From contig VANK01000001.1 in NCBI GenBank assembly GCA_008682415.1, positions 620,001-684,000 of the forward strand: a stretch of DNA of 64,000 bases, read 5' to 3'. The position numbers and the translations under genes are program-made. The stretch comes from Acidobacteria bacterium AB60. GTDB lineage: Bacteria > Acidobacteriota > Terriglobia > Terriglobales > Acidobacteriaceae. A model generated the notes under the pieces. That model had not been told where the DNA came from. It did not search any database and saw nothing but the letters and a program-made list of their open reading frames with translations. Shown here one piece after another: positions 44,056 through 52,943 of this stretch; the first letter of the stretch is position 1; each line of letters begins with the position of its first letter.

Positions 44056-44200
44056 CTCTCCCCCACGTCTTCCATCGACACAACCACCCCCAACCTACCC
44101 CGGAACGACGGGCGTCTGTCGTCATGCTTTCGTGTGATTTTGGAGCGAACCCAAGAAAATCATCCGTTCCGGCGACCCTCGGCCCTTGGCCCTGTCTTTT

Positions 44201-44674
44201 TCACAAGAGCCCCTGCTCCTTGGCCAGCTGCACCGCCTGCGTCCGCCTCTTCGCCCCCAGCTTTTCGAACGCCCGGCTGCAATGGGTCTTCACCGTGTTT
44301 TCACTGACAAACAGCGTGCCCGCGATCTCCCGGTTGCTCAGCCCGCGCGCCACCAGCCCCAGGATCTCCATCTCCCGCGGCGTAATGCCCAGCTCTTCGC
44401 GCTTACGGTCGTTCCCGCTCGGCACGGGCGCCACACCGGCCGCGACCGGCGCCGGCATCTCCACCGGAACCCGCGCCTCGCGCACGATTACCTCGCGCCG
44501 CCGCGCCGCCACACGCGCGCCCAGCCACACGCCCACCCCCGCAAAGGTCAGCGCAATCAGCCCGCCATAAATTTCAAAGGAGTGCTCCAGAATCAAAAAC
44601 CGGTACTCGATCAGCCGGAGCAAACTGACCAGCACCCCACCCACCACCCCAAACACCAGAACATGTCGCTTCAT
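44201..44674 (-). CDS. Membrane-anchored LuxR-type HTH regulator
   Basis: 157 residues. Two N-terminal hydrophobic segments (VFGVVGGVLVSLLRL, IALTFAGVGVWLG) precede a basic linker and a LuxR HTH at 95-150: LGITPREMEILGLVARGLSNREIAG, FVSENTVKTHCSRAFEKLGA. There is no receiver domain, so DNA binding is controlled through the membrane part or not by phosphorylation. Co-oriented with the DUF4199 gene downstream (146 bases), which also starts with a GVVGG segment in its first helix, suggesting a related N-terminal region. Confidence 0.82.
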   Translation of the reverse strand: MKRHVLVFGVVGGVLVSLLRLIEYRFLILEHSFEIYGGLIALTFAGVGVWLGARVAARRREVIVREARVPVEMPAPVAAGVAPVPSGNDRKREELGITPREMEILGLVARGLSNREIAGTLFVSENTVKTHCSRAFEKLGAKRRTQAVQLAKEQGLL

Positions 44675-44754
44675 CCGCTAGAAGCAACATACCACCCTAT
44701 TCCCTCATCCCTGTTCCCTGCTTTTCGGCGCTCGGCCCTTGGCCCTCGTCTTTT

Positions 44755-44994
44755 TCACCTGGCCCCGTGCCGCGCGTGCGCCGGATGCCACTGCGTCCGC
44801 TCCAGCTCCAGCGTCCGCCGGTGCGTCGCATCAATCTGCCGAAAGATCTCATCCAGCGACGGGTGCAGTTCCTCTTCCGCCAGGAACACCTCGGACGGAT
44901 TCCGCTCCACATCAATCCCCTGGGCGCGATCCGCTCCGCAGACTCCTCCCACCTCTTCGGTCCGATACAAACGTGCCTCAAGCAAGGCAGTCAC
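44755..44994 (-). CDS. Small hypothetical protein
   Basis: 79 residues from a GTG at 44994, chosen because GCGGAGG lies seven bases upstream; ATG 45018 is the alternative. The body is acidic and helical (SEVFLAEEELHPSLDEIFRQIDATHRRTLELER) with no membrane segment. Last cistron-like position before the membrane LuxR gene on the same strand (80 bases). No family recognised. Its stop codon sits at the edge of a GGCCCTTGG repeat. Confidence 0.5.
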   Translation of the reverse strand: MTALLEARLYRTEEVGGVCGADRAQGIDVERNPSEVFLAEEELHPSLDEIFRQIDATHRRTLELERTQWHPAHARHGAR

Positions 44995-45100
44995 GATGCA
45001 CCTCCGCGCAATCATCATGATCCCGCGCCCACCCCCCCGTCAACGCAAACCATGCCCCCTAACGGCATTTTCAAAATCCTGATTGAGAGAACCTTGCCTG

Positions 45101-45163
45101 TTCCCTATTCCCTGTTCCCTATTCCCTGTTCCCTATTCCCTATTCCCTGTTCCCTCCTCCCTC
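45101..45163. repeat. TTCCCTR heptamer array 2
   Basis: Seven tandem copies of TTCCCTA or TTCCCTG (45101-45149) plus two degenerate copies ending at 45163, overlapping the stop codon of the minus-strand permease (45162-45164). The minus strand contains seven or more GGG runs at four-base spacing. Confidence 0.85.
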
Positions 45164-47624
45164 AATCCTCCCGCAGCGCCTCCATCGGCTCCACCCCCAT
45201 CGCATGCCGGGCCGGGAAATAACACGACAGCAGCGCCGCCACTCCCAGCACCGCGCCCACTGTCACAAAGGTCGCGGGATCCCACACGTCCACCGCCACC
45301 ACCGCCCCGAAGGCCTTCGCCACCAGCAGCGCAAGCGCCACGCCCAGCCCCAACCCGCTCGCAATCATCACCGCCGACTGCCGGTAAATCATGCTGAAGA
45401 TCGACACGCGCGTCGCCCCCAGCGCCATCCGCAGCCCAATCTCATGCACTCTCCGGCTCACCGCGTACGACACCACCCCGTACAGACCGATGATCGCCAG
45501 CGTCAGTCCCAACCCGCCCATCACCGCCGCCAACGACGCTCCCACCTGGTACAGCAACAGACCATTCAGCGTGAACAGCGCCTCGTGCATCGTCTGCACC
45601 TGGAAAACCGGCAGTTGCGGCGACAACGCGCGAATCACCTTCTCCGCCTCCGTCCGGATCGCCAGCGGATCCATCTCGGTCCGCACCTGCAGCACCATCA
45701 GCGTGTTCCCCTTCACATGCTGCTCATACGGTACATAGAAATAGTTCTGGGTCTTGCCCCCATTGAACATCTGGAACTCGGCGTCGCGCGCAATGCCCAC
45801 CACCTCCAACCTGCGATCCTTGTCGCTCGCTGTTCGGAAGGTGCGGCCGATGGCGTTCTGGCCCGGCCAGAACTTCTTCGCCGCACTCTCGCTCACAATC
45901 GCCACGTCCCGCCCCTGGGAGTTATCGGCGTCCGTAAACCCGCGCCCGGCCACCAGGTCGATCCCCATCACGCGGAAGTACTCCGGCGAGATCACGTTAT
46001 AGTTCGAGTCGCGATCTGTGGGATTCGCCGGAGCCGCCGCCCCGTCAATCAGCAGCCGGTCGCTGTTCCCGAAATAGCCAAATGGAACAGAACTCGCGCT
46101 GCTGGCAGAGCGCACGCCACCCAGCCTGCGCAGACCGGCGAGCATCTCGTCATGCAGTGCACGCGCCTGTTCGCCTTTGACGCCCACCAGGTTCGTATCC
46201 ACCACAAAGTTCATCACGTGATCCGGCCGGTAGCCCAGGTCCGCCGTCTGCATCGCCGTCAGGCTGCGCACAAATAGACCCGCAATCACCAGCAGCACCA
46301 GCGAACTGGCAAGCTGCAACGCAACCAGCCCGTCGCGCAGCCGGTGCCGCCCTCCCGTCACCCCACGGCTGCCTTCATGCAAAACCTGGTTCACGTTGGC
46401 CCGCGCGATCCGCACCGCCGGCACCAGCCCCACCACCACTCCCGCGATCACGGCCACGCCGAACGAGTAGAAAAAGAGGCGCCAGTCGAAGTTGAAGTCG
46501 AGCAGGATAGGCACATCGGCGTGCAGATCCATGTGGCCAAGCTCCATGCTGCCCAGCATGCCCAGCACCACCCCCAACGCCCCGCCCAGCAGCGAGAGCA
46601 GCACGCTCTCCGTCATCATCTGCCGGAACAGCCGGTTGCGCGCCGCTCCCAGCGCCGTGCGGATCGCCATCTCCCGCGACCGCGTCGTCGCCCGCACCAG
46701 CACCAGGTTCGCGACGTTCACGCACGCCAGCAGCAGAACCATTCCGGCCAGCGACAGGAATAGCGCCGCAATCACCGCAAGCGCACTCGGGTCGCCCGTA
46801 TTGATCCTCATGCTCGTTTCCGGGTGCGCCTCGATTGCAAGCTTCTTCTCCCAGTCCGGATACTGCCGCATCAGGCTCTGCGCCACTGGTCCCAGTTCCG
46901 CATCCGCCATCTCCCGCGTCACCCCCGGACGCATCCGGCCTTCCACCTGGTAGATCCGGTTTTGCAGCCCCTGGATCAAGTCCGCGGGCGTGTCGATCAC
47001 CAGCTCCGACAACGGCATGAACGCCGCCATGTCCACGAAGCTCTGCGTTCCGTGGAAGCCCTTGGGGGCGACACCCACAATCGTCATCGGATGGCCGTCC
47101 ATCGACACGGCCCGCCCCACTACCCCGGGATCGCTGTTGAACCGCCTCCTCCAGTAGTCGTAGCTCAACACCACGACCGGGTCGTGCCCCAGCACCTCCC
47201 CCTCATCCCTCCGGAAAAGCCGCCCGACCGCCGGTTTCAGCTCCAGCCCTTCAAAGTAGTTGCCGCTCACGAACCCGGTCAGGATGCGATCCGGCCGCTG
47301 CCCCGGCATCGCCAGGGCATCCACCGATAGATCGTACGCAAACACGTCGCTGAACGACTTGCCCGTCTGCGCGCGGATCTCCTTGTACTCCGTCCACGAG
47401 AACTGTTGTTGCAGACCCCCGTGGTTCTCCCGGAACGCTACCGTCATAATCTGCTGCCCATTCGGCACCGGCAGTGGTTTCAGCAGCAGCAGGTTCACCA
47501 GGCTGAAGATCGCCGTATTCGCGCCCACCCCGAGCGCCAGCGTCAGAACAGCAGTGATGGCAAAACTCGGTGCCCTTCCAAGCTGGCGCAACGCGAAGCG
47601 GATGTCCCGGACAAGAATCCCCAT
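45162..47624 (-). CDS. MacB/FtsX-type ABC permease (orphan, ADOP type)
   Basis: 820 residues. MGILVRDIRFALRQLGRAPS is the family start, followed by a MacB_PCD periplasmic domain, a three-helix block near 290-410 (VVLLLACVNVANLVLVRATT-like) and a second FtsX domain ending in ARHAMGVEPMEALRED. No ATPase in the protein. The nearest ATPase gene is at 42361 on the other strand. Its 3' end lies against a heptamer array, and its promoter region shares a divergent spacer with the permease at 47887, also with a heptamer array. Confidence 0.93.
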   Translation of the reverse strand: MGILVRDIRFALRQLGRAPSFAITAVLTLALGVGANTAIFSLVNLLLLKPLPVPNGQQIMTVAFRENHGGLQQQFSWTEYKEIRAQTGKSFSDVFAYDLSVDALAMPGQRPDRILTGFVSGNYFEGLELKPAVGRLFRRDEGEVLGHDPVVVLSYDYWRRRFNSDPGVVGRAVSMDGHPMTIVGVAPKGFHGTQSFVDMAAFMPLSELVIDTPADLIQGLQNRIYQVEGRMRPGVTREMADAELGPVAQSLMRQYPDWEKKLAIEAHPETSMRINTGDPSALAVIAALFLSLAGMVLLLACVNVANLVLVRATTRSREMAIRTALGAARNRLFRQMMTESVLLSLLGGALGVVLGMLGSMELGHMDLHADVPILLDFNFDWRLFFYSFGVAVIAGVVVGLVPAVRIARANVNQVLHEGSRGVTGGRHRLRDGLVALQLASSLVLLVIAGLFVRSLTAMQTADLGYRPDHVMNFVVDTNLVGVKGEQARALHDEMLAGLRRLGGVRSASSASSVPFGYFGNSDRLLIDGAAAPANPTDRDSNYNVISPEYFRVMGIDLVAGRGFTDADNSQGRDVAIVSESAAKKFWPGQNAIGRTFRTASDKDRRLEVVGIARDAEFQMFNGGKTQNYFYVPYEQHVKGNTLMVLQVRTEMDPLAIRTEAEKVIRALSPQLPVFQVQTMHEALFTLNGLLLYQVGASLAAVMGGLGLTLAIIGLYGVVSYAVSRRVHEIGLRMALGATRVSIFSMIYRQSAVMIASGLGLGVALALLVAKAFGAVVAVDVWDPATFVTVGAVLGVAALLSCYFPARHAMGVEPMEALRED

Positions 47625-47789
47625 GAAGCCTCCAAATCAAGGAATGCTCCCGGATCTGCAACCGCACAGCCAAACGCCCGCACGTCAAAAACGCGCAATT
47701 CCTTGAAGATAGCCGCCCGCTTCTATGCGGTCCGTCCGTCTCCTTGTGCGAATTTGACCTAAATTGTCCACTTACGAACACCGCACCCG

Positions 47790-47831
47790 TTCCCTATTCC
47801 CTATTCCCTATTCCCTATTCCCTGTTCCCTG
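47790..47831. repeat. TTCCCTA heptamer array 3
   Basis: Six tandem 7-mers (four TTCCCTA, then two TTCCCTG) in the divergent spacer between two permease genes, same orientation as arrays 1 and 2. The plus frame through this repeat is open into the permease, but the natural start is taken at 47887. Confidence 0.85.
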
Positions 47832-47886
47832 TCTTTCGTCACTTTTCCCGGAACTCCCCGCCACCACCTCGCGTAGCCTGATCATC

Positions 47887-50304
47887 ATGTTGACTGACCT
47901 GAAGTCCGCCCTGCGGCAACTCGTCCACTCGCCAGGGTTCACCCTGACGGCCATCGTCACCCTGGCCCTCGGCATCGGCGCCAATGCCGTGGTCTTCAGC
48001 GTCCTCAACGCCATCGTTCTGCGTCCCCTCAACCTCCCCAACGCGCAGAACCTCTATATGGTGCAGCGCTTCCAATTCCCCTCTCAGTCCTACCCCGACT
48101 ACAAGGACCTGCGCGACCGCAACCGCACCTTCGAGAGCCTCTTCGCCACCAACATCATCGGGCCCGTGGGCGTCGACACCGGCGGCAATCCCACCACCGC
48201 CTGGCCCGTAGCCGTGACAGGCAACTACTTCGACTCGCTCGGGGTTCAGCCGTATCTGGGCCGCTTCTTCCACGCGCCGGAGGAAAAAGGCGACAGCAGC
48301 GCCCCCTTCGTGGTCCTGAGCTACGCCTTCTGGAACAACTACTTCCACGCCGACCGCAGGGTTCTCGGCAGCACCGTCCAGATCAACAAGCACCCCCTCA
48401 CCGTTATTGGCGTGGCCCCCCCGGCCTTCCGTGGCACTGAGCTCTTCTTCGCCCCCGCCCTGTACTTCCCCATGGCCGAACTGGATCTTGTCCGCGGCTC
48501 CAGCAGCAGCAAGTATCGCGGCAATCACTCCGCCTGGGTCATCGGGCGGCTCCGCCCCGGCGTCACCCCGCAGCAGGCTACCGCCGATCTCAACGCCATC
48601 GGCGCCTGGCTGGCCAAGACTTACCCCTCCGATGACGACGGCCTCAAGTTCTCCCTTGCTCGCCCCGGCCTGGTGGGAGATATGCTCGGCGGCCCTGCCC
48701 GTGCCTTCATGACCGGACTCATGCTCCTCGCCGGATTGATCCTCCTCGCCGCCTGCGCCAACCTGGGCAGTCTCTTCGCTGCCCGCGCCGCCGATCGCTC
48801 CAAAGACGTGGCCCTCCGCCTCGCCCTCGGCTCACGCCGCAGTCTCATCCTCCGCCGCATGCTCACTGAAGCCGTCGCCGTCTCCCTCGCCGGCGGCCTG
48901 CTTGGACTCATCGGAGGCGTCATCGTTCTACGCCTCCTCTCCGCCTGGCAGCCCATCCCCGATATCCCCATCAACGTTCCCGTCAATCCCGACGTCCGCA
49001 CCTACGCGGTCGCCCTGCTGCTCTCGCTCGGCAGCGGCTTCCTCTTCGGCATGGTTCCCGTGCGCCAGGTGCTGCGCGCCGATCCCTGGCAGATCATTCG
49101 CACCGGCATGTCCAGCACCTCCGGCGGCCGCCGCTTCAACATCCGCGACATTCTGCTGGTCGTCCAGATCGCCATCTGCGCCGTCCTCGTCACCTCGTCG
49201 CTGGTGGCCGTCCGCGGCCTGGTCCGGTCGCTCCACTCCAGCTTCGGCTTCGATCCCGGCAATGCCGTCGTCATGGCCAACGACCTTCACATGGCGGGAT
49301 ACACCGAGGACCGCCAGGTTCCCTTCCAGCGCCGTATGCTCGACTCGGTCAGCGCCCTCCCCGGCGTGGCCTCGGTGGGCCTGGTCAGCGATCTCCCCCT
49401 CGCCCTGGGCGGCGGCGATTCGTACGTCTACACCGACGCCACCACTGACTTCAAGCCCACCAACTACGCCGCCGACGCCATGAACTACCAGATCTCGCCG
49501 GGCTACCTGGCGGCCTCCGGCACCCGCCTGCTCGCCGGCCGCGACCTCACCTTCAGCGATGACAAAAACGTTCCCAACGTGGTGCTGGTCAACCGCGCCT
49601 TCGCCGTCAAAGTCTTCGGCTCCATCCAGAAGGCTCTGGGCGGCCACTTCAAATACTGGGGCGACAAGCGCGCCGAGGTCGTAGGCATCGTGGAAGACGG
49701 CAAGTACCGCACCCTGACCGAGGACCAGCAGCCGGCCATGTTCTTCTCCTTCCTGCAGCAGCCGACCTCCAGCAGCGTGCTGGTGGTGCGGGCACGCGGC
49801 GATGCCTCCCAGCTGGCCGCGCCGGTGATGCAGACCGTGCACGCGCTCGACTCCAGCCTGCCCCCGCAGCCGCGCCTGTGGAGCGAGCAGATGAGCACCG
49901 CCCTCTTCCCGGCGCGGGTGGCCAGCGTTGCCCTGGGCGTCCTGGGCCTGCTCGGCGCCATGCTCGCCGTCACCGGCATCTTCGGCATGGCCAGCTACAC
50001 GGTCAGCCGGCGGCTGCGCGAGCTGGGCATCCGGGTGGCGCTGGGCGCGGGCCGCCGCGAGGTCCTCAAGGCCTCGCTGGGCCGCGCCTTCCGCCTCCTG
50101 GCCGCCGGCTCGGTGGTGGGGGTCGTGCTGGGACTGCTGGCCACCAAGGTGCTCAGCTTCATCGTGTACCAGGCCACGCCCAAGGATCCCATCGTGCTGG
50201 CCGGGGTCACGGCGACGATGCTCCTGCTGGGCCTGGCCGCGGCGATGCTGCCGGCGAGGCGCGCCCTCTCCGTCGACCCGCTGATGCTGCTGCGGGAGGA
50301 GTGA
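47887..50304 (+). CDS. MacB/FtsX-type ABC permease (orphan, ADOP type)
   Basis: 805 residues from the ATG at 47887. The upstream in-frame extension back to 47764 encodes repeat-derived LFPIPYSLFPVP and was rejected as coding. Same layout as the other two permeases: LKSALRQLVHSPGFTLTA start, periplasmic domain, LLAACANLGSLFAARAADR helix, and a C-terminal GIRVALGAGRREVLKASLGRAF. The third and last of the giant permeases in the window. Coding strand is C-rich, like all genes on both strands left of 50.3 kb on the plus strand. Confidence 0.93.
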   Translation: MLTDLKSALRQLVHSPGFTLTAIVTLALGIGANAVVFSVLNAIVLRPLNLPNAQNLYMVQRFQFPSQSYPDYKDLRDRNRTFESLFATNIIGPVGVDTGGNPTTAWPVAVTGNYFDSLGVQPYLGRFFHAPEEKGDSSAPFVVLSYAFWNNYFHADRRVLGSTVQINKHPLTVIGVAPPAFRGTELFFAPALYFPMAELDLVRGSSSSKYRGNHSAWVIGRLRPGVTPQQATADLNAIGAWLAKTYPSDDDGLKFSLARPGLVGDMLGGPARAFMTGLMLLAGLILLAACANLGSLFAARAADRSKDVALRLALGSRRSLILRRMLTEAVAVSLAGGLLGLIGGVIVLRLLSAWQPIPDIPINVPVNPDVRTYAVALLLSLGSGFLFGMVPVRQVLRADPWQIIRTGMSSTSGGRRFNIRDILLVVQIAICAVLVTSSLVAVRGLVRSLHSSFGFDPGNAVVMANDLHMAGYTEDRQVPFQRRMLDSVSALPGVASVGLVSDLPLALGGGDSYVYTDATTDFKPTNYAADAMNYQISPGYLAASGTRLLAGRDLTFSDDKNVPNVVLVNRAFAVKVFGSIQKALGGHFKYWGDKRAEVVGIVEDGKYRTLTEDQQPAMFFSFLQQPTSSSVLVVRARGDASQLAAPVMQTVHALDSSLPPQPRLWSEQMSTALFPARVASVALGVLGLLGAMLAVTGIFGMASYTVSRRLRELGIRVALGAGRREVLKASLGRAFRLLAAGSVVGVVLGLLATKVLSFIVYQATPKDPIVLAGVTATMLLLGLAAAMLPARRALSVDPLMLLREE

Positions 50305-50532
50305 TCCGCCCGCGCGCACACAATAAAAAACGAGCATCTCTTTTTGGGTGAGAGGGTTGAGCCCAATTCTGCGCGTTTTGCGCGTTGAATGTGATTTGGA
50401 ACACAGAAAACAGGGTTGAGTGGACAGTGATCCGTGGTCAGAGCGTGCGTTGGGGAGGGCGCATGCGGGCGGACAGGGATCGGGTGCGCACGGAAGCGCG
50501 GCCTGGAATTCATGGAGCCTCTCTTCAATGAC

Positions 50533-50568
50533 GAAGCCCCTCCGGGACGCGGGTCCGGGAGGGGCTTC
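50533..50568 (+). terminator. Hairpin terminator
   Basis: GAAGCCCCTCC and its complement (50533-50543 / 50558-50568) around a GC-rich loop, followed by TTTGAAC. Probably ends the permease transcript 230 bases upstream. Confidence 0.6.
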
Positions 50569-50624
50569 TTTGAACTGCTGATACCAGTATGACAGGTTCG
50601 CAGAATTACCCCCCAAGGTTTGGG

Positions 50625-50671
50625 AGAAATATTTTCTTTGTGGATTGTGCAGTTTACGTTGGTTTTCCACA
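50625..50671. other. AT-rich patch with inverted DnaA-box-like pair
   Basis: GAAATATTTTCTTTG is followed by TGTGGATTG (50639-50647, 7/9 match to the complement of TTATCCACA) and, 15 bases on, TTTTCCACA (50663-50671, 8/9 match). They face each other. Two matches of this length can occur by chance. See the finding on skew. Confidence 0.25.
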
Positions 50672-51059
50672 GGAGGGTGGCTTGACAGGATTTTGGAGCG
50701 AACGGGTGGAGAAAGGCGGGTTACGAGTTGCGAGTGTCGCGTCTCGAGTTTCGAGTTGCGAGAGGACAAGAGGCGAGAGGCGAGAGACGAGGGCCAAGAG
50801 ATGAGGGCCAAGGGCCCGAGTGCCAGGCGCCGGTGCGGAGGTGCCGGCGGGGCGGCGAGACGGCCTGATCGGTGTGTGGCGACAGGCGGGATCCCGGTGA
50901 TCTGAATCACAGAAGCGACAAACTTCGCCATCTATTCGTGGTGAAAATGTACCACACATGTAGTTTAATTCGGATATTTTGGAGCGTTTTGGTCCGATTT
51001 CATCACGTCTGGGGATTGGCGGCAAATCTGAAGAAACAGACGGTTCGAGGGCGGGAGAA

Positions 51060-51150
51060 GCGCCGGAGGGCCCACGCTCGGAGGGTGCCGTTCCGCGCGG
51101 CAATCGTAGATCACTCCGCGCCTGGGTTTGTGGGCCGCGCGGGGTGACTC
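51060..51150 (+). repeat. Cassette element copy R1 (partial)
   Basis: Carries the internal left part of the element (GGAGGGCCCACGCT, GTGCCGTTCCGCGCGG, GGGTTTGTGGGCCGCGCGGGG) but breaks off at GTGACTCAG. Same orientation as the others. Confidence 0.7.
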
Positions 51151-51261
51151 AGAGGGGGTATGGGAAGGGGGCAGGAATGCCGGGCCTACCCGCCCCGCCG
51201 GATGACGCGGAGTTCGCACCGCGGCACAGGGTAGTAAAGATGAGGCTGGATGATCCGGAGG

Positions 51262-51429
51262 CCAACGCGAAGGGATTGCAATTCGCGCGGCGCTCGTAGG
51301 TCACACCGCGCGCGGGTTTGTGGGCCGCGGGGGAGGCTGGCGACGGCTTGAGTCTGTGGCCTGAGGGCGACGGCTTCCTCCGGCTGGAGGGACGGAATTA
51401 TGAGTTAGTACCTTCCGAGTAGGCGTAAC
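51262..51429 (+). repeat. Cassette element copy R2 (5'-truncated)
   Basis: Right two-thirds of the element through GAGTTAGTACCTTCCGAGTAGGC. The hairpin GTGGCC-N4-GGCCAC is mutated on its right arm. It ends 18 bases before the Sel1 gene's 3' end. Confidence 0.75.
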
Positions 51430-51447
51430 TCGATCGGAATCGTGGAA

Positions 51448-52137
51448 TCAGGCTCCTTCTGCACCCCAACGTTGTTTTCGCAATCGATAGAGTTCCGTCG
51501 CCTGGTATTTCTCCCTCCAGAGATGCGCTTCCGCAGCGTCAACCGGAATGCCGAAGGTGCCATCGCGATAGACGTCGGCAAGTAGTCGAATGGCACTCTC
51601 GTCTCCCTGGCCTGCTGATTGTCGTAACCACTCCAATCCTTTGATTGGGTCGGCTTGCACACCTTCACCACGCAGGTACATGAAACCGAGACTGTACTGC
51701 GCTTCAGCGTGGCCACGCTCCGCTGCAACTCGATACCATTCGGCACCACGAACTGCATCATGCGGTCCCGTCCAGTCTCCTGTAGCGTAGAGAGCGCCGA
51801 GATCACGCTGCGCCGCCAGACTTCCCAGCTCACCTGCCCTCAACAAGAGCGCATCGCGTTCCGCGCCTTCACCGTACAAGTGACTCAGCCAATTAGTCGC
51901 ATCGGGATGGTTGCGCTCCGCGGCTCCTCGCAACAGTCCCTCCATCTCCGCGCGTTTCTGTGACCCCTCCTCGAAGGATCCGAAGAGATAGTAGTAGGCA
52001 AGACGGAACTGGGCCTCGATATTGCCCTTGGCAACATGGGGCATCCACAAGGCTTCTAAAGATGACCACTCGCTTTGCTCATCCGCATTCAGGCGCTCTG
52101 ATTCTTGCATCAGGCGTTTAATCAGTTGTTCATCCAT
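51448..52137 (-). CDS. Sel1-repeat protein
   Basis: 229 residues from the ATG at 52137. Four or five Sel1-type repeats of about 36 residues fill residues 38-190; the clearest is ERGHAEAQYSLGFMYLRGEG. Sel1 repeats are TPR-like scaffolds. No signal peptide or membrane segment, so cytoplasmic. It lies alone between two element copies. Similar small repeat proteins occur as immunity or accessory genes next to polymorphic toxins, but no toxin gene is visible, so that is only a possibility. Confidence 0.88.
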   Translation of the reverse strand: MDEQLIKRLMQESERLNADEQSEWSSLEALWMPHVAKGNIEAQFRLAYYYLFGSFEEGSQKRAEMEGLLRGAAERNHPDATNWLSHLYGEGAERDALLLRAGELGSLAAQRDLGALYATGDWTGPHDAVRGAEWYRVAAERGHAEAQYSLGFMYLRGEGVQADPIKGLEWLRQSAGQGDESAIRLLADVYRDGTFGIPVDAAEAHLWREKYQATELYRLRKQRWGAEGA

Positions 52138-52197
52138 GTCGCAGAAAGAGTGTACCTCTCGCAGATTTCGGGTCCGTTTGCCGGTTGTGAGTGGATC

Positions 52198-52425
52198 GTC
52201 GGCAACTCGGAAGTTACGGGCCCTTGAGGGCCGCAGTCGGAGCTGGAGGGCCCACGCTCAGGGTGTGCCGTTCCGCGCGGCGCTTGTGGATCACTCCGCG
52301 CCGGGGTTTGTGGGCCGCGCGGGGGAGTTGACGAAGGCTCGAGTCTGTGGCCTGCCGGCCACCACCCCCCTCGGCTGGCGACGGAGTTATAAGTTTATAA
52401 GTTATGACTTACGAGTAGGCGGTCA
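52198..52425 (+). repeat. Cassette element copy R3 (full)
   Basis: 228 bases. Left edge GTCGGCAACTCGGAAGTTA; right edge GACTTACGAGTAGGCGGTCAT. Internal hairpin GTGGCC-tgcc-GGCCAC and two CCGCGCGG octamers. Followed 37 bases later by a small membrane-protein gene. Confidence 0.85.
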
Positions 52426-52462
52426 TTCGCCCGGAACTAATTGGAAACCCTAGAATGACGGA

Positions 52463-52717
52463 ATGAACAGGCGAGAACTGGGGTTCCTGCTGGTCGGTCT
52501 CGGGATTGGCGTTCTGTTCGCGGCGGCAGCCGTGGTGGAATACGCACTTTGGCTCCATCACATGTTCATCGTTAGGATCACTTGGCTTCCCGCTTCCATC
52601 CTGCTCGCGCTTCCCTTCGTGCTCATAGCCGCGGGGATCGCGCTCTCACGACGCACAACTCGGGATCGTAGCGGAGGAATAGGCGGTGACTCGCCGGAAC
52701 GTCCCTTCAGAGAATAG
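52463..52717 (+). CDS. Small two-helix membrane protein
   Basis: 84 residues. Helices at about 5-25 (ELGFLLVGLGIGVLFAAAAV) and 37-60. The C-terminal 20 residues are polar, and their coding DNA includes TAGGCGGTGAC (52680-52690), the terminal motif of the cassette element, so the gene's 3' end runs into an element remnant. ATG at 52463 has GACGGAATGAACAGG around it with a weak ribosome site. Function unknown. Confidence 0.6.
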   Translation: MNRRELGFLLVGLGIGVLFAAAAVVEYALWLHHMFIVRITWLPASILLALPFVLIAAGIALSRRTTRDRSGGIGGDSPERPFRE

Positions 52718-52731
52718 GCACATGCGTCAAT

Positions 52732-52904
52732 CGCCCACGCTCAGGGTTTGCCGTTCCGCGCGGCGCTTGTGGATCACTCCGGGCCGGGGTTTGTGGGCCG
52801 CGCGGGGAGGCTGGCGACGGCTTGAGTCTGTGGCCTGAAGGCCACGGCTTCCTCCGGTTGGGGGGGCGGAGTTATGAGTTAGTAGTTCCGAGTAGGCGGT
52901 CATT
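52732..52904 (+). repeat. Cassette element copy R4 (5'-truncated)
   Basis: Starts at CGCCCACGCTCAGGG and ends in TAGTTCCGAGTAGGCGGTCAT. Perfect hairpin GTGGCC-tgaa-GGCCAC. The left 50 bases of the element are missing, but a separate remnant of its right end lies at 52679-52690. Confidence 0.85.
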
Positions 52905-52943
52905 CAGGAACTATCCCTCTGCCTCGGAAGCTCCGACTCCGCC

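Larger units (their letters stand above)
50305..51447. other. 1.1-kb gene-free region left of the cassette array
   Basis: No convincing gene. It holds a terminator (50533-50568), an AT-rich patch with two DnaA-box-like sites (50625-50671), a purine-rich imperfect repeat (GCGAGAGG, AGGGCCAAG near 50755-50820), and two incomplete copies of the roughly 225-240-bp element (51060-51150 and 51262-51429). Several open frames here are translations of the repeats and are not genes. Confidence 0.7.

Noticed and set aside
43151..47831. CRISPR array
   Set aside because: The heptamers are contiguous without spacers and there are no cas genes.
47764..47886. N-terminal extension of the permease through heptamer array 3
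   Set aside because: The extension consists of repeat translation (LFPIPYSLFP) and the family start is at 47887.
48928..50931. 667-codon minus-strand frame across the last permease
   Set aside because: Antisense shadow of the permease that continues into repeat DNA. It is His/Glu/Gly-rich without domains.
52022..52453. Plus-strand frame containing a VPFRAALVDHSAPGFVG segment
   Set aside because: The same peptide recurs wherever the cassette element occurs, so it is a translation of the repeat and not a gene.
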